A stretch of 64,000 bases of DNA from an uncultured Lachnospiraceae bacterium (GCA_947624875.1 CANQMA010000003.1:20428-84427), one strand, 5' to 3'. Positions 38,529-48,988 are shown, counted from the stretch's first letter. The notes: a model not told the origin generated them from the letters alone. Program-made: numbers and translations.

Positions 38529-41444
38529 ATGAAGAAGTTATGGAACCGGTGGACGGCAGTGCTTCTCACCTTAGTGATGGTCACCGTTTTAACCAATGGT
38601 TATTACAGCAAAAACGGAGTACAGGCTGCTAATTATGGCGGCGTGGAAGTTTCAAAAAACATTGTAAAGGATGGAGACGCTAAAGCGATGCAGGCTCTGC
38701 AGGATGGAACATATCTGTCAGACGGGGTATCTCTCACAAATTATGCCCGCTATCAGGGTGTGACCGTATCGGCGTCGAGTGAAAGAAATGCGGCGTCAAA
38801 AGCGGTGGACGGCGCAATGGACAGCCGGTGGGAAAGCGATCAGGGAGTGGACCCGCAGTATCTTCAGATTGATTTTGGAAATGTTTATGCATTAAAGACA
38901 ATACTGATTTATTGGGAGGCAGCTTCCGCAAGAGAGTATGAGGTGCAGGTATCTGCTGACGGTGTAGAGTTTCAGACCCTCACGGAGGTGGCCAGCAATG
39001 ACGGAAAACGTACGGATGAACTCATTCTTTCTGAGGAAATTGAAGTGCGGTCTGTAAAGATTTATTGTAAATCACGTACAACAACGTATGGGGATTCCAT
39101 CTATGAGATTGGATGTTACGGCACAGACGGACAGAAGAAAGTTGTGCCGGTTCTCTCGAATCTGAAAGTAATCGATTATTATCGGTATACCGGTAAATAT
39201 ATGATTTATTTTAATGAACCGGAAGTTTCCAGCGGATATCTGCTGTATCTTGATGATGTGAATACTCCGGTCAAGAAAATCAGCGGTTCCGGGAACTATC
39301 TTGACCAGTCGGATTTACAAAACTGCGCAAATGGGGAACATACCCTGTATGTATCAAATATTGGCGTAGACGGGACGGAATCCGCAAAGATCAGTACGAA
39401 ATTTACACTGAGTGGCACGCCGGGCACTTACACGGATATACCGCAGGTTTACATTTATACCACAAAGAATATTTCATCGGAATATCACGATACGGCAGAT
39501 GTCACGATTTCGGTCAATGACCGGGCAGATGGCGCTTATCCGGATTTGGCGGACAGTGCATCCAATATTAAAATCCGTGGAAATACTACGGCGGGCGCAC
39601 CGAAAAAGCCTTGGAATATTAAACTTAGCAGTAAGCAGAGTGTTCTTGGCATGGATAAAGGAAAAAAATGGTGCCTGCTTGCCAATTCCTTTGATAAATC
39701 GTTGATACGAAACAGTCTGTCTTATGATTTCGGGCTGCAGAACGGAGTGACCTATACGAGTCAGAGCCGTTTTGTGGAAGTGTATCTGAATGGTAAATTT
39801 CAGGGAAACTACCTGATTACCGAGCCGGTAGAGGCAAAGAAGGAGCGCGTGGACACGGACGCTTACAATGCAGATAACAATGATATATTGTTAGAACTCG
39901 GTACGCGCAACGAGCCGGACGTGGATCATTTTACCACGGATATCCTAAGAACGACCTTTGATGTCAATGACCCGGAAAAGGGAGACGATCTGACAGATGA
40001 ACAGGTTAATACAAAAATTGCAAATGTCAAAACCTACCTGAACGGATTTGAGACGGTGCTGAGGAATCAGAATTATGACGAAATCCTGCAATATATTGAT
40101 GAGGATACTTTTGTCAATTTTTATATTACCAATGAATTATTTAAGAATGTAGATTTCAATTTCAGTTCCACCAGATTTTATGTGAAAGAAAATAAAATTT
40201 ATGCGGGTCCATTATGGGACTTTGATTTGTCCAGCGGTAACTGCAAGACTTCCACTTATCCGGGATACTATGTCGATGGAGTGAGTTATAAGGGATATTA
40301 CTGCCAGGAGATGAACTGGTATCGGGAACTGATAAAGAACGAGACCTTTTATGGAAAAGTGAAAACCAGATATAAAGAACTGCAATATGTCATTCAGAAT
40401 CTCTATCGCGCAGATTCCGAAACTCAGTTGAGCATTCCGTATTTACTTCGTCAATATGGCGCTTCCTTTGAAAGAAATTATGCAGATGCAGCACACCTTG
40501 GAGCAGGATGGAGCCTGACAAACGAGGATGGGTATAGTTATGCGGCAGAGTCTGGGTGGACTCAGTGGAAACAGCCAATCGAGTTTTTGAGAACGTGGTT
40601 GGAAAATCGAAATATCTGGCTCTGCGAACAGTGGGGTGTCGATATGAATTCTGCCTATGAAGAATCAAAACCGGTCACACCGCCGGAGCCAACGACACCG
40701 GAGTCAACAACGCCGGATAAAACAACGCCGGAGGAAACAGCACCGGAGGAAACAACACCGGAGAAAACAACACCGGAGGAAACAACACCGGAGAAAACAA
40801 TACCGGAGCCAACGAACCCGGAAGAAACAATACCAGAAATCACAACGCCGGAAGAAACAGCGCTGGAATCCACAATGCCGGAAACTGCGATACCCGAGAA
40901 AACGGCGTCAGAAACCACGACACCGGAAACTGCGATACCGGACAAAACGATACCGGAAACCGTGACGCCGGAAGAAACAATACCGGAGTCAGCAACATTG
41001 GAATCGACAACGAAAGCGGCGTTCTCAGAAACGACGACACCAAAAGCAGCAGGACCGGAAGGGACAAAATCAGAGTCGAAAAAACCGGAGGAGACAACGT
41101 CGCAAAAAAGCAACGTGCAGACTACTCGGAAAACCGATTCAAATCGCGCAAAGGTTGGAATTACAAAGGTAAAGAAAGCAAAAAAGAAAAAGGCCGCCGG
41201 CAGGATTCGTATTTTACTCAAGAAGGTCCGCGGAGCGGGAGGATATCAGATTAAGATAACGAAAACAAAGAACGGTAAAAAAGTCTACATGAAACGGAAT
41301 GTAAAAAAACGAAAAATAATCCTTCGCTCTAAAAAAATAAAGAACAAAAAGAAACTTTATATTCGTGTCAGAGTTTATAAGATAGTTGCCGGAAAGAAAA
41401 AATATGGAAAATGGAGTAAACCGTTTAAAGTAGAAATACAGTAG
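38529..41444 (+). CDS. Secreted CotH-kinase-family surface protein with F5/8-type domain, TPE-rich linker and C-terminal FN3-like domain
   Basis: Signal peptide; discoidin-like SSERNAASKAVDGAMDSRWES..QIDFG; IKIRGNTTAGAPKKPWNIKL, GPLWDFDLSSG; (TTPEE/TTPEK) linker; GYQIKITKTKNGKK..YIRVRVYKIVAGKKKYGKWSKP. Confidence 0.88.
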   Translation: MKKLWNRWTAVLLTLVMVTVLTNGYYSKNGVQAANYGGVEVSKNIVKDGDAKAMQALQDGTYLSDGVSLTNYARYQGVTVSASSERNAASKAVDGAMDSRWESDQGVDPQYLQIDFGNVYALKTILIYWEAASAREYEVQVSADGVEFQTLTEVASNDGKRTDELILSEEIEVRSVKIYCKSRTTTYGDSIYEIGCYGTDGQKKVVPVLSNLKVIDYYRYTGKYMIYFNEPEVSSGYLLYLDDVNTPVKKISGSGNYLDQSDLQNCANGEHTLYVSNIGVDGTESAKISTKFTLSGTPGTYTDIPQVYIYTTKNISSEYHDTADVTISVNDRADGAYPDLADSASNIKIRGNTTAGAPKKPWNIKLSSKQSVLGMDKGKKWCLLANSFDKSLIRNSLSYDFGLQNGVTYTSQSRFVEVYLNGKFQGNYLITEPVEAKKERVDTDAYNADNNDILLELGTRNEPDVDHFTTDILRTTFDVNDPEKGDDLTDEQVNTKIANVKTYLNGFETVLRNQNYDEILQYIDEDTFVNFYITNELFKNVDFNFSSTRFYVKENKIYAGPLWDFDLSSGNCKTSTYPGYYVDGVSYKGYYCQEMNWYRELIKNETFYGKVKTRYKELQYVIQNLYRADSETQLSIPYLLRQYGASFERNYADAAHLGAGWSLTNEDGYSYAAESGWTQWKQPIEFLRTWLENRNIWLCEQWGVDMNSAYEESKPVTPPEPTTPESTTPDKTTPEETAPEETTPEKTTPEETTPEKTIPEPTNPEETIPEITTPEETALESTMPETAIPEKTASETTTPETAIPDKTIPETVTPEETIPESATLESTTKAAFSETTTPKAAGPEGTKSESKKPEETTSQKSNVQTTRKTDSNRAKVGITKVKKAKKKKAAGRIRILLKKVRGAGGYQIKITKTKNGKKVYMKRNVKKRKIILRSKKIKNKKKLYIRVRVYKIVAGKKKYGKWSKPFKVEIQ
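40677..41015 (+). repeat. Degenerate (ACNACNCCGGAGGAA)n coding repeat for the TTPEE/TTPEK linker
   Basis: Repeated acaacaccggaggaaaca / acaacaccggagaaaaca units within the CotH gene. Confidence 0.85.
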
Positions 41445-41457
41445 AAAGGATACTGCT

Positions 41458-42117
41458 ATGGATTCGTATTATACTGTCAGTGAATATGGAGAAGATGAAA
41501 TCGTAGAAAAAAAATCACGGTTTATTGCCCGCGCATATCCGATAAGATCAGAGGAAGAGGCATTATCCTATCTGGAGGAGATCAGAAAACGCTTTTGGGA
41601 TGCGAGACACCATTGCTATGCATATGTGCTTGGGAAAAATAGTGAACTGCAGAGATTTAGCGATGATGGAGAGCCGCAGGGAACTGCCGGAAAACCAATT
41701 CTTGAAACCCTGATGGGAAATCATATTCATGATACGCTGATGATTGTGACAAGGTACTTTGGCGGCACGCTGCTTGGTACCGGAGGGTTGGTGCGCGCCT
41801 ATGGAAGTGCTGCAAAGGCGGGACTCAATGCCGCAAAAATCGAACAGGTCTGCGCTGGCATTTCTTTTCACTTGGAACTTGATTACAATAGCATAGGAAA
41901 AGTGAAATATATTCTTGGGCAGATGGACAGGATCCAGGAAAATGAAAATTACGGCGCATCGGTATCGATGGATCTCATTGTGAAAAAGGAAAACTTTTCC
42001 AATCTTAAGGGACAGATTACAGATATTACCGGAGGAAAAGCATTTTTTTCGAATGAGCGGGATGTTGAGTTTAGACAAAAGGTTGAAAGTTTTTCCGATT
42101 GTGATACAATGTTTTGA
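41458..42117 (+). CDS. YigZ/IMPACT family protein
   Basis: EYGEDEIVEKKSRFIARAYPI, DDGEPQGTAGKPILE, GGTLLGTGGLVRAYGSA. Confidence 0.92.
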   Translation: MDSYYTVSEYGEDEIVEKKSRFIARAYPIRSEEEALSYLEEIRKRFWDARHHCYAYVLGKNSELQRFSDDGEPQGTAGKPILETLMGNHIHDTLMIVTRYFGGTLLGTGGLVRAYGSAAKAGLNAAKIEQVCAGISFHLELDYNSIGKVKYILGQMDRIQENENYGASVSMDLIVKKENFSNLKGQITDITGGKAFFSNERDVEFRQKVESFSDCDTMF

Positions 42118-42155
42118 GTTTCACGAAATTGATTCAAAACAAACGGAGAAGAAAA

Positions 42156-43991
42156 ATGATTAGAGAAGATATTCGAAATATTGCAATTATTGCTCATGTA
42201 GACCACGGAAAAACGACATTAGTGGATGAGTTGTTGAAGCAGAGCGGCGTTTTCAGGGAAAATCAGGAAGTGGCAGAGCGCGTCATGGATTCCAACGATT
42301 TGGAAAGAGAGAGAGGAATTACGATTCTCTCTAAAAACACTGCGGTCACTTATAAAAATACAAAGATTAATATCATTGATACGCCGGGTCATGCGGATTT
42401 TGGCGGTGAGGTCGAACGGGTTCTCAAAATGGTAAACGGCGTTGTTCTTGTGGTGGACGCTTTTGAGGGCGCAATGCCCCAGACCCGGTTCGTCTTAAAG
42501 AAAGCGCTGGAACTTGCGCTGCCGGTCATTGTCTGCATCAATAAGATTGACCGACCGGAAGCGCGGGCAGAAGAAGTCATCGATGAAGTGCTGGAGTTGT
42601 TTATCGAACTGGATGCCAATGAAGAGCAGCTGGACTGTCCGTTTATCTTTGCCTCCGCAAAAGAGGGCTTTGCCACCAAAAATGTGGACGAGCCAAAAAC
42701 GGATATGAAGGATTTATTTGAGACGATTATTGATTATATTCCGGCACCGGAAGGAGATCCGGACGCGGAGGTGCAGGCTTTGATCAGTACGATTGATTAT
42801 AATGAATATGTGGGCCGTATTGGCGTCGGAAAGATTGACAATGGTACGCTCAAAGTCAATCAGGAAGTGGCAATGGTAAATTTCCACGAGCCGGAAACAA
42901 TGAAAAAAGTTAAAATCAGCAAGCTTTATGAATTTGACGGATTAAGTAAAGTGGAAGTCAATGAGGCGACGGTGGGCGCGATTGTAGCAATTTCCGGCAT
43001 TGCGGATGTGCATATCGGAGACACTATCTGTTCCGTGGAGAATCCACAGCCGATACCGTTTCAGAAAATTTCGGATCCGACCATTTCTATGAATTTTATG
43101 GTTAATGACAGTCCGCTTGCAGGTCAGGAAGGGAAATTTGTGACTTCTAGACATTTGCGTGACCGCCTGTTCCGGGAACTGAATACGGACGTCAGTCTTC
43201 GAATTGAGGAGACGGAAGACATGGACTGCTTTAAAGTATCGGGCAGAGGTGAACTGCATCTTTCAGTTCTGATTGAAAATATGAGAAGAGAGGGATACGA
43301 GTTCGCTGTCAGTAAGGCAGAGGTCATTTATAAAGAAGATGAGCGCGGCAAAAAGCTCGAACCAATGGAAATCTGTTATATTGATGTGCCGGATGAATAT
43401 TCCGGAGCCATTATTGAAAAACTCAGTAACAGAAAAGGAGAACTGCAGGGCATGGCGCCAACGCAGGGTGGATACACGAGGCTGGAGTTTTCCATTCCTT
43501 CAAGGGGACTAATTGGTTACCGCGGACAGTTTTTAACGGACACCAAGGGAAATGGTATTGTGAACACGGTTTTTGATTCTTACGGACCGTTTAAGGGAGA
43601 AATCCAGTATCGGAAGCAGGGCTCTCTGATTGCGTTTGAGGCGGGCGAAGCGATTACTTATGGGCTGTTTAATGCCCAGGAGAGAGGAACGCTATTTATC
43701 GGTCCGGGTGAAAAAGTATATGCCGGAATGGTAGTTGGTCAGACCGGGAGAGCAGAGGACATTGAAATCAATGTCTGCAAGACAAAACATTTGACCAATA
43801 CCCGGACATCCAGTTCTGATGAAGCGCTGCGTCTGGTTCCGAAAAAGGTATTGAGCTTAGAGCAGGCGCTTGAATTTATTGATACAGACGAACTGTTGGA
43901 GATTACGCCGGAAAATCTCAGAATCCGGAAAAAGATTTTGGACCCAACGCTGCGTAAGCGTGATATGATACGCCGTCAGAATGCGAAATAA
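42156..43991 (+). CDS. typA: Translational GTPase TypA/BipA
   Basis: RNIAIIAHVDHGKTTLVDELLKQSGVFRENQEVAERVMDSNDLERERGITI. Confidence 0.97.
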   Translation: MIREDIRNIAIIAHVDHGKTTLVDELLKQSGVFRENQEVAERVMDSNDLERERGITILSKNTAVTYKNTKINIIDTPGHADFGGEVERVLKMVNGVVLVVDAFEGAMPQTRFVLKKALELALPVIVCINKIDRPEARAEEVIDEVLELFIELDANEEQLDCPFIFASAKEGFATKNVDEPKTDMKDLFETIIDYIPAPEGDPDAEVQALISTIDYNEYVGRIGVGKIDNGTLKVNQEVAMVNFHEPETMKKVKISKLYEFDGLSKVEVNEATVGAIVAISGIADVHIGDTICSVENPQPIPFQKISDPTISMNFMVNDSPLAGQEGKFVTSRHLRDRLFRELNTDVSLRIEETEDMDCFKVSGRGELHLSVLIENMRREGYEFAVSKAEVIYKEDERGKKLEPMEICYIDVPDEYSGAIIEKLSNRKGELQGMAPTQGGYTRLEFSIPSRGLIGYRGQFLTDTKGNGIVNTVFDSYGPFKGEIQYRKQGSLIAFEAGEAITYGLFNAQERGTLFIGPGEKVYAGMVVGQTGRAEDIEINVCKTKHLTNTRTSSSDEALRLVPKKVLSLEQALEFIDTDELLEITPENLRIRKKILDPTLRKRDMIRRQNAK

Positions 43992-44009
43992 TCAGATGCG
44001 GAAGTAAAA

Positions 44010-44045
44010 ACATTCACACTGTATTTGGTGTGGATGTTTTTTGTT
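44010..44045 (+). terminator. Terminator after typA
   Basis: ACATTCACAC-TGTATTTG-GTGTGGATGT then TTTTTT. Confidence 0.85.
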
Positions 44046-44078
44046 TGCAAAAAAATAATGTCATCTGTCAAAAAAGTG

Positions 44079-44107
44079 TTGACAAATAGAAAGCAGCGAT
44101 GTAAGAT
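44079..44107 (+). promoter_or_regulatory. SigA-type promoter of the ABC transporter gene
   Basis: TTGACA-N17-TAAGAT. Confidence 0.7.
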
Positions 44108-44111
44108 ATGG

Positions 44112-44136
44112 ATTGTATTATTTAAGATAGTACAAT
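44112..44136. promoter_or_regulatory. Imperfect 25-bp palindrome, candidate operator
   Basis: ATTGTATTATTTAAGATAGTACAAT just downstream of the -10. Confidence 0.4.
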
Positions 44137-44162
44137 TAAAACAATAAAAAAGAGGAGTTTCA

Positions 44163-46874
44163 ATGTTAGAGACAAAAAATTTGAAAAAGACTTATCGGAC
44201 AAAAAAGGGCGTCCATGTGGAGGCATTAAAGGGAATTTCTTTAAAATTTCCCCAAAAGGGCATGGTATTTTTACTTGGAAAATCCGGAAGCGGAAAATCG
44301 ACAATGCTGAATCTTCTGGGCGGACTGGACAGTTATGACCAGGGAGAGATTATCATTAAGGGAGTTTCTTCAAAAGATTTCAGTCAAAACGAGTTTGATT
44401 CGTATCGGAATACTTATGTTGGATTTATCTTTCAGGAATACAATGTGCTGGAAGAATTCAGCGTCGGCATGAATATTGCGCTGGCGATTGAACTGCAGGG
44501 GAGAAAGGCAGCCGACAGCGAAATCAATCAGATATTGAAAGAGGTGGACCTGGAGGGATATGGAGAGAGAAAACCGAACGAATTGTCCGGAGGACAGAAA
44601 CAGCGGGTGGCGATTGCAAGAGCATTAGTAAAAAATCCACAGATTATCATGGCTGACGAACCTACGGGAGCGCTTGATTCCAATACGGGAAAACAGGTGT
44701 TGGAAACCTTGAAAAGGCTGTCCGCAGATAAGCTGGTGATTGTCGTTTCCCACGACAGGGAATTTGCAGAACAATATGGAGACCGCATTATAGAACTTGC
44801 CGACGGAAAAGTGATTCGGGATGTGGAACAAATTTCCGGCAGGGATGGAAATACTGCAGAAAAAGAAGGGATGGCTTTTCTTCCGGATGAAATTGTACTT
44901 ACGGCAGGATATCATTTGACAGAACAGGATCGTGTTTTAATCAACGAATATTTACAGGGGAGAAAAGAAAATGTCAAAATGATTGTACAAAACAGTCATC
45001 AGGGAACTTTTGAGCCGACCAATCAGACAGATATTACTTATGACACCCAGGATTTTAAACTGATTCGCTCAAAGCTTCCTTTAAAAAATGCTTTTAAAAT
45101 GGGAACCAGTGCCTTAAAGCATAAAAAAATCCGTCTGGTAATGACGATTTTGTTATCATTTATTGCCTTTTCTCTATTTGCGCTGGCGGATACCTTTGGA
45201 AGCTATGACAATGTTAAGACCTGTACCCGTTCTCTTGTAGACAGTAAGATCAATTACGCATCATTGTCAAAATCAATGCTTGTGAAAGATGAGTACAGTT
45301 CTTTCTCCTGTCAACTTTATTTTCAGGACAAGGATTTGAAAGAGGTCAGCAAAAAGACCGGACTGAATTTTGCAGGCGTGTATCCGTGTGGAGCATCTAT
45401 AAAAAACTATGATACCTCAGTGAGCCTGACAGAGAATGCCGATGAAATGGCGACTTCTTATGCGACATATTATTCCGGATTTATGGCAATGTCAAACGAG
45501 CGGCTAAAGGAATTTGGGTATGAAGTAGTCGCAGGAAAACTGCCGGAAGGAAATAAAAAGCAGGCGGCCATCACAACATATCTGTTTGAAACCTTTAAAA
45601 AGGCTGGATATCGCGCACCGAAAAGTAAGAAAGTAGAGCAGATAAGCGCATATGAAGATATTGTCGGAAAGACAATTCGGGTGGATCAGACGCTCTATGA
45701 GATTACCGGGGTTGTCGATGTCCATATGGATTTTTCACGGTATGAAATCATAAATGAAAATCTGGACAACGCATCCGCAGCAGAGATGATAGCAGCATAT
45801 GCATTGGAAGAGGAAATTATTCAAATTCAGGAGTGCAGTACGGCAGGAGTGTTGATGGTAAGCCCGCAGCTTCTGGAGTCCCTCATGAAAGAACAGATTG
45901 AGCGTATGAACACCGGTGTTAATTCGGTGGAACTGTTAAGCGGAAATGACGATGAAATTGATTTTTTTGCGGGTTCTATCACAGAATTTTCAAATCTGGA
46001 CTTGAATGATGTAAACTGGCTGGATGAAAGACAGACGACGTTAAATAAAAATGAAGTGCTGGTACCGCTCAGTTATATTCAGGAAGATTTTGATAATATG
46101 TCAAAGGAAAAGGCGCTGCAGTTGATGAAGGACAACGCTCAAATCGATTGTAGAATCACGAACGATATGAATAGTGAAACAGAGACAATAAAGGTGCGGA
46201 TTGCAGGAATTATCGACGATACCCGGATGTCTACTGAAAATGCGGGCGTGTTTGCTTTTTCCGATAACTTAATTAAACCGGAATGGAAAGAAATGAAAGG
46301 GTCTTATGCCTATGTAACCGCGCCGATGCCAAAAGAGAAATCCAAAATTCAGGAGATTGTGAAATTTAATCAGGAAAAGATACAGACGAAATATCCCGGC
46401 ACAATCCGGTATCAGTTGTGTAATTCCGTTATATTTGAATTAGATGCAATCGATGAAATTTTGAAATCACTCTCAAAAGTTTTTCTTTATATTGGAATCG
46501 GATTCGCACTATTTGCAGCATTAATGTTTGCAAATTTTATTGCAACCAGTATTTCTTATAAAAAACAGGAAATTGGAATTCTGCGCGCCATCGGCGCCCG
46601 CAGCAACGACGTTTTCCGCATCTTTTTCACGGAAAGTTTTGTGATTGCAGCAATCAATTTTTCTCTTGCCTGTGCAGCCACGGCAGTTGCAACCAATCTC
46701 ATGAATAAGTTTATCCGGACTTCTGCGGGAATTTTGATTACAGTCCTGGATTTTGGTGCAAGACAGATTCTCTTATTACTGTTTGTCAGTATTCTGACTG
46801 CATGGATTGCAAGTTTTATTCCGGTGTACCGTATTGCGCGAAAGAAGCCAATTGACGCAATCCGCAATAAATAA
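44163..46874 (+). CDS. ABC transporter, fused ATP-binding and FtsX-like permease (MacB type)
   Basis: LGKSGSGKSTMLNLLGGLD, LSGGQKQRVAIARAL, C-terminal FtsX-like TMs ISYKKQEIGILRAIGARSNDVFRIFFTES. Confidence 0.92.
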   Translation: MLETKNLKKTYRTKKGVHVEALKGISLKFPQKGMVFLLGKSGSGKSTMLNLLGGLDSYDQGEIIIKGVSSKDFSQNEFDSYRNTYVGFIFQEYNVLEEFSVGMNIALAIELQGRKAADSEINQILKEVDLEGYGERKPNELSGGQKQRVAIARALVKNPQIIMADEPTGALDSNTGKQVLETLKRLSADKLVIVVSHDREFAEQYGDRIIELADGKVIRDVEQISGRDGNTAEKEGMAFLPDEIVLTAGYHLTEQDRVLINEYLQGRKENVKMIVQNSHQGTFEPTNQTDITYDTQDFKLIRSKLPLKNAFKMGTSALKHKKIRLVMTILLSFIAFSLFALADTFGSYDNVKTCTRSLVDSKINYASLSKSMLVKDEYSSFSCQLYFQDKDLKEVSKKTGLNFAGVYPCGASIKNYDTSVSLTENADEMATSYATYYSGFMAMSNERLKEFGYEVVAGKLPEGNKKQAAITTYLFETFKKAGYRAPKSKKVEQISAYEDIVGKTIRVDQTLYEITGVVDVHMDFSRYEIINENLDNASAAEMIAAYALEEEIIQIQECSTAGVLMVSPQLLESLMKEQIERMNTGVNSVELLSGNDDEIDFFAGSITEFSNLDLNDVNWLDERQTTLNKNEVLVPLSYIQEDFDNMSKEKALQLMKDNAQIDCRITNDMNSETETIKVRIAGIIDDTRMSTENAGVFAFSDNLIKPEWKEMKGSYAYVTAPMPKEKSKIQEIVKFNQEKIQTKYPGTIRYQLCNSVIFELDAIDEILKSLSKVFLYIGIGFALFAALMFANFIATSISYKKQEIGILRAIGARSNDVFRIFFTESFVIAAINFSLACAATAVATNLMNKFIRTSAGILITVLDFGARQILLLLFVSILTAWIASFIPVYRIARKKPIDAIRNK

Positions 46875-47017
46875 GTATCGTTCGATACGAAAATCACACG
46901 GTTCGGGACATTGGGAGGTGATAATGGTTGAAATAGATTTTTACCGATTTATAATTAAATAATCAACAATATTTATGGATGAAGTCACTCGTAATCACAA
47001 GAAAGAGGGGAATTTTT

Positions 47018-48019
47018 ATGAATTACGAGGAATTCACAGAAAAAGTAAAACAGGGAGTAGAAGCTCATGTTGCAAATCAATTAGACGACGGGGTTGTAGT
47101 CATTCGAAATGTATTAAAAAACAATGGGGTCCGCATGAAGGCGGTCAGTATCGTTCGCAAAGGGGAACATGCAACGCCGACCATCTATCTGAAAAGCTTT
47201 TATGACGAATACCAGTGTGGAAGAACGATGGAGAGCATCTGCAGGGAAATTTTTAAAACCTATCGGAATAGTCTGAAGAATTTTAAAGAAAAGATCAATA
47301 TGGAAGATTTTCTGGATTTTGAAACAGTCCGGGACAAAATATACTATAAGCTGATTCATTATGAATGGAATGAAACCATCTTAAAAGAAATGCCGTATTT
47401 TCGCTTTCTTGATCTTGCAATCGTCTTTTTTATTATTGTTTCATCCGATTCGCAGGGGACGACGTCGGTGCCGGTATATCATCATAATCTAAAAAGCTGG
47501 AACAAAACGGCGGAGGAAATCCGGGAAACAGCGATTGAAAACACATTGCAAAAATTTCCGGCGGACATTCGAAACATGGAAGATGCAATATCTGAGATGA
47601 TTCTCAATGACCTGCCGTCCAATTGGAATGAAAATGATGCGGACTATATTTCGGAAGATACCGTTTATGGAAAATATCAGTTGGAAGATGTCCGTCAGAT
47701 TATCGAGGAAGAAGTGCATCGGTTAAAAGCAAAAAAAGACATGGAGATGTATATATTGACAAATCCGCAGCGCATGAACGGAGCAGCGTGCATCACCTAT
47801 CCGGGTGTTTTAAGAGAATTTGCCAGAGAACATCAGACAGATGTCTATATTATTCCAAGTTCCATTCATGAAGTCATTTTAGTTTTGGGAATCCAATGGG
47901 ATACGGAAGAGTTGAACCAGATGGTGCGGCAGGTGAATGAGGAAGATGTTGATGCCGTCGATGTATTATCGGATCATGTGTATCTCTATCGTCAAAAAAC
48001 AGACCGAATAGAGTATTAA
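47018..48019 (+). CDS. DUF5688 family protein
   Basis: MNYEEFTEKVKQGVEAHV, NNGVRMKAVSIVRKGEHATPTIYLKSFYDEYQCGRTMESICREIF; family name from memory. Confidence 0.8.
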   Translation: MNYEEFTEKVKQGVEAHVANQLDDGVVVIRNVLKNNGVRMKAVSIVRKGEHATPTIYLKSFYDEYQCGRTMESICREIFKTYRNSLKNFKEKINMEDFLDFETVRDKIYYKLIHYEWNETILKEMPYFRFLDLAIVFFIIVSSDSQGTTSVPVYHHNLKSWNKTAEEIRETAIENTLQKFPADIRNMEDAISEMILNDLPSNWNENDADYISEDTVYGKYQLEDVRQIIEEEVHRLKAKKDMEMYILTNPQRMNGAACITYPGVLREFAREHQTDVYIIPSSIHEVILVLGIQWDTEELNQMVRQVNEEDVDAVDVLSDHVYLYRQKTDRIEY

Positions 48020-48041
48020 CAGTTTCTGCCGGCATGAAAAA

Positions 48042-48113
48042 TGCACCCGGCAGGAATCGAACCTGCATTACTGTCTCCGGAGGACGGCGTTCTATCCATT
48101 AGACTACGGGTGC
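48042..48113 (-). tRNA. tRNA-Arg (anticodon CCG)
   Basis: Reverse complement GCACCCGTAGTCTAATGGATAGAACGCCGTCCTCCGGAGACAGTAATGCAGGTTCGATTCCTGCCGGGTGCA folds as cloverleaf; loop CUCCGGA; CCA not encoded. Confidence 0.93.
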
Positions 48114-48229
48114 GCTTTTATTAGTTTACATTAGATTCAAAAAAAAGGCAACATGAAATCGTGCATATATTGAATTTCGGACGATTTTTTGATATGATAT
48201 CCGTAAAATGAGTAAGGAGAAATTCGAAG

Positions 48230-48988
48230 GTGGATACGGAAGAAAAAAAATTAACCAGGTCTGAAATTGACGAGATGTTAAAAGAGGTTGAAGAAATTCA
48301 TCGTCCCCGCAGAACAGTCAATCGAAATCGAAAACCAAAAAAGAAATTCCGTTTGGACAGGATTCTTTTTGCCGCTATCCTGATTGCTTTGATTATCGCA
48401 GCGCTGTACTTTGGCTGCCAGGCATTTTGGGGAATGAATAAAGCGGATACCAAAGAGAAAAACACGACGGCCGGAGCGGATTCGGGAGTGCCTCTGAAGG
48501 ATGATCAATATCCTGAGATTACAGAGTTGGTTCAAAACTATCTGGATGCATATCTGATTCAGGATGATGAGCAGCGGATGGATGCATTTCGTAAATGTGT
48601 GGTGGATTTGGATGATTTGAGCAGTATTCAGAAACGTGATTATATCTCTGCTTATTCTGATGTAGAATGCTATACCAAAGACGGACCATATGAGGATACC
48701 TTTATTGTTTTTGCGTATTATCATATTACTTACAAAAACATTGCTGCGAGCGTTCCAAACATTACGGAATTTTATGTCATGCGTCAGGGAGAAACGAGAA
48801 ATGTATACATTAAGAATAATATTCCGGATGATGTGAAAGAATATATTAGCAAAGTTTCTGAGGACGCGGATGTACAGAACCTGAAAAAAGAAGTTCAAGA
48901 GGAATATGATGCTGCCAGGGTACAGGATGAAAATCTAGATAAATTTTTAAAGGATATGGCGCAGAAAATATCCGAAAAAAAGAAATAA
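48230..48988 (+). CDS. Hypothetical single-pass membrane protein
   Basis: Basic cytosolic N-terminus, TM ILFAAILIALIIAALYFGCQAF, extracytosolic domain; GTG start. Confidence 0.75.
   Translation: MDTEEKKLTRSEIDEMLKEVEEIHRPRRTVNRNRKPKKKFRLDRILFAAILIALIIAALYFGCQAFWGMNKADTKEKNTTAGADSGVPLKDDQYPEITELVQNYLDAYLIQDDEQRMDAFRKCVVDLDDLSSIQKRDYISAYSDVECYTKDGPYEDTFIVFAYYHITYKNIAASVPNITEFYVMRQGETRNVYIKNNIPDDVKEYISKVSEDADVQNLKKEVQEEYDAARVQDENLDKFLKDMAQKISEKKK

Noticed and set aside
40677-41015. Possible CRISPR-like array in the TPE-rich segment
   Set aside because: Units are short, degenerate and codon-phased in one long CDS; no spacer structure.
40655-41221. 188-aa minus-strand ORF rich in VSSGVV repeats and a 102-aa Arg-rich + ORF inside the CotH gene
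   Set aside because: Both are frame artefacts of the TTPEE-coding repeat; the long CotH frame explains the region.
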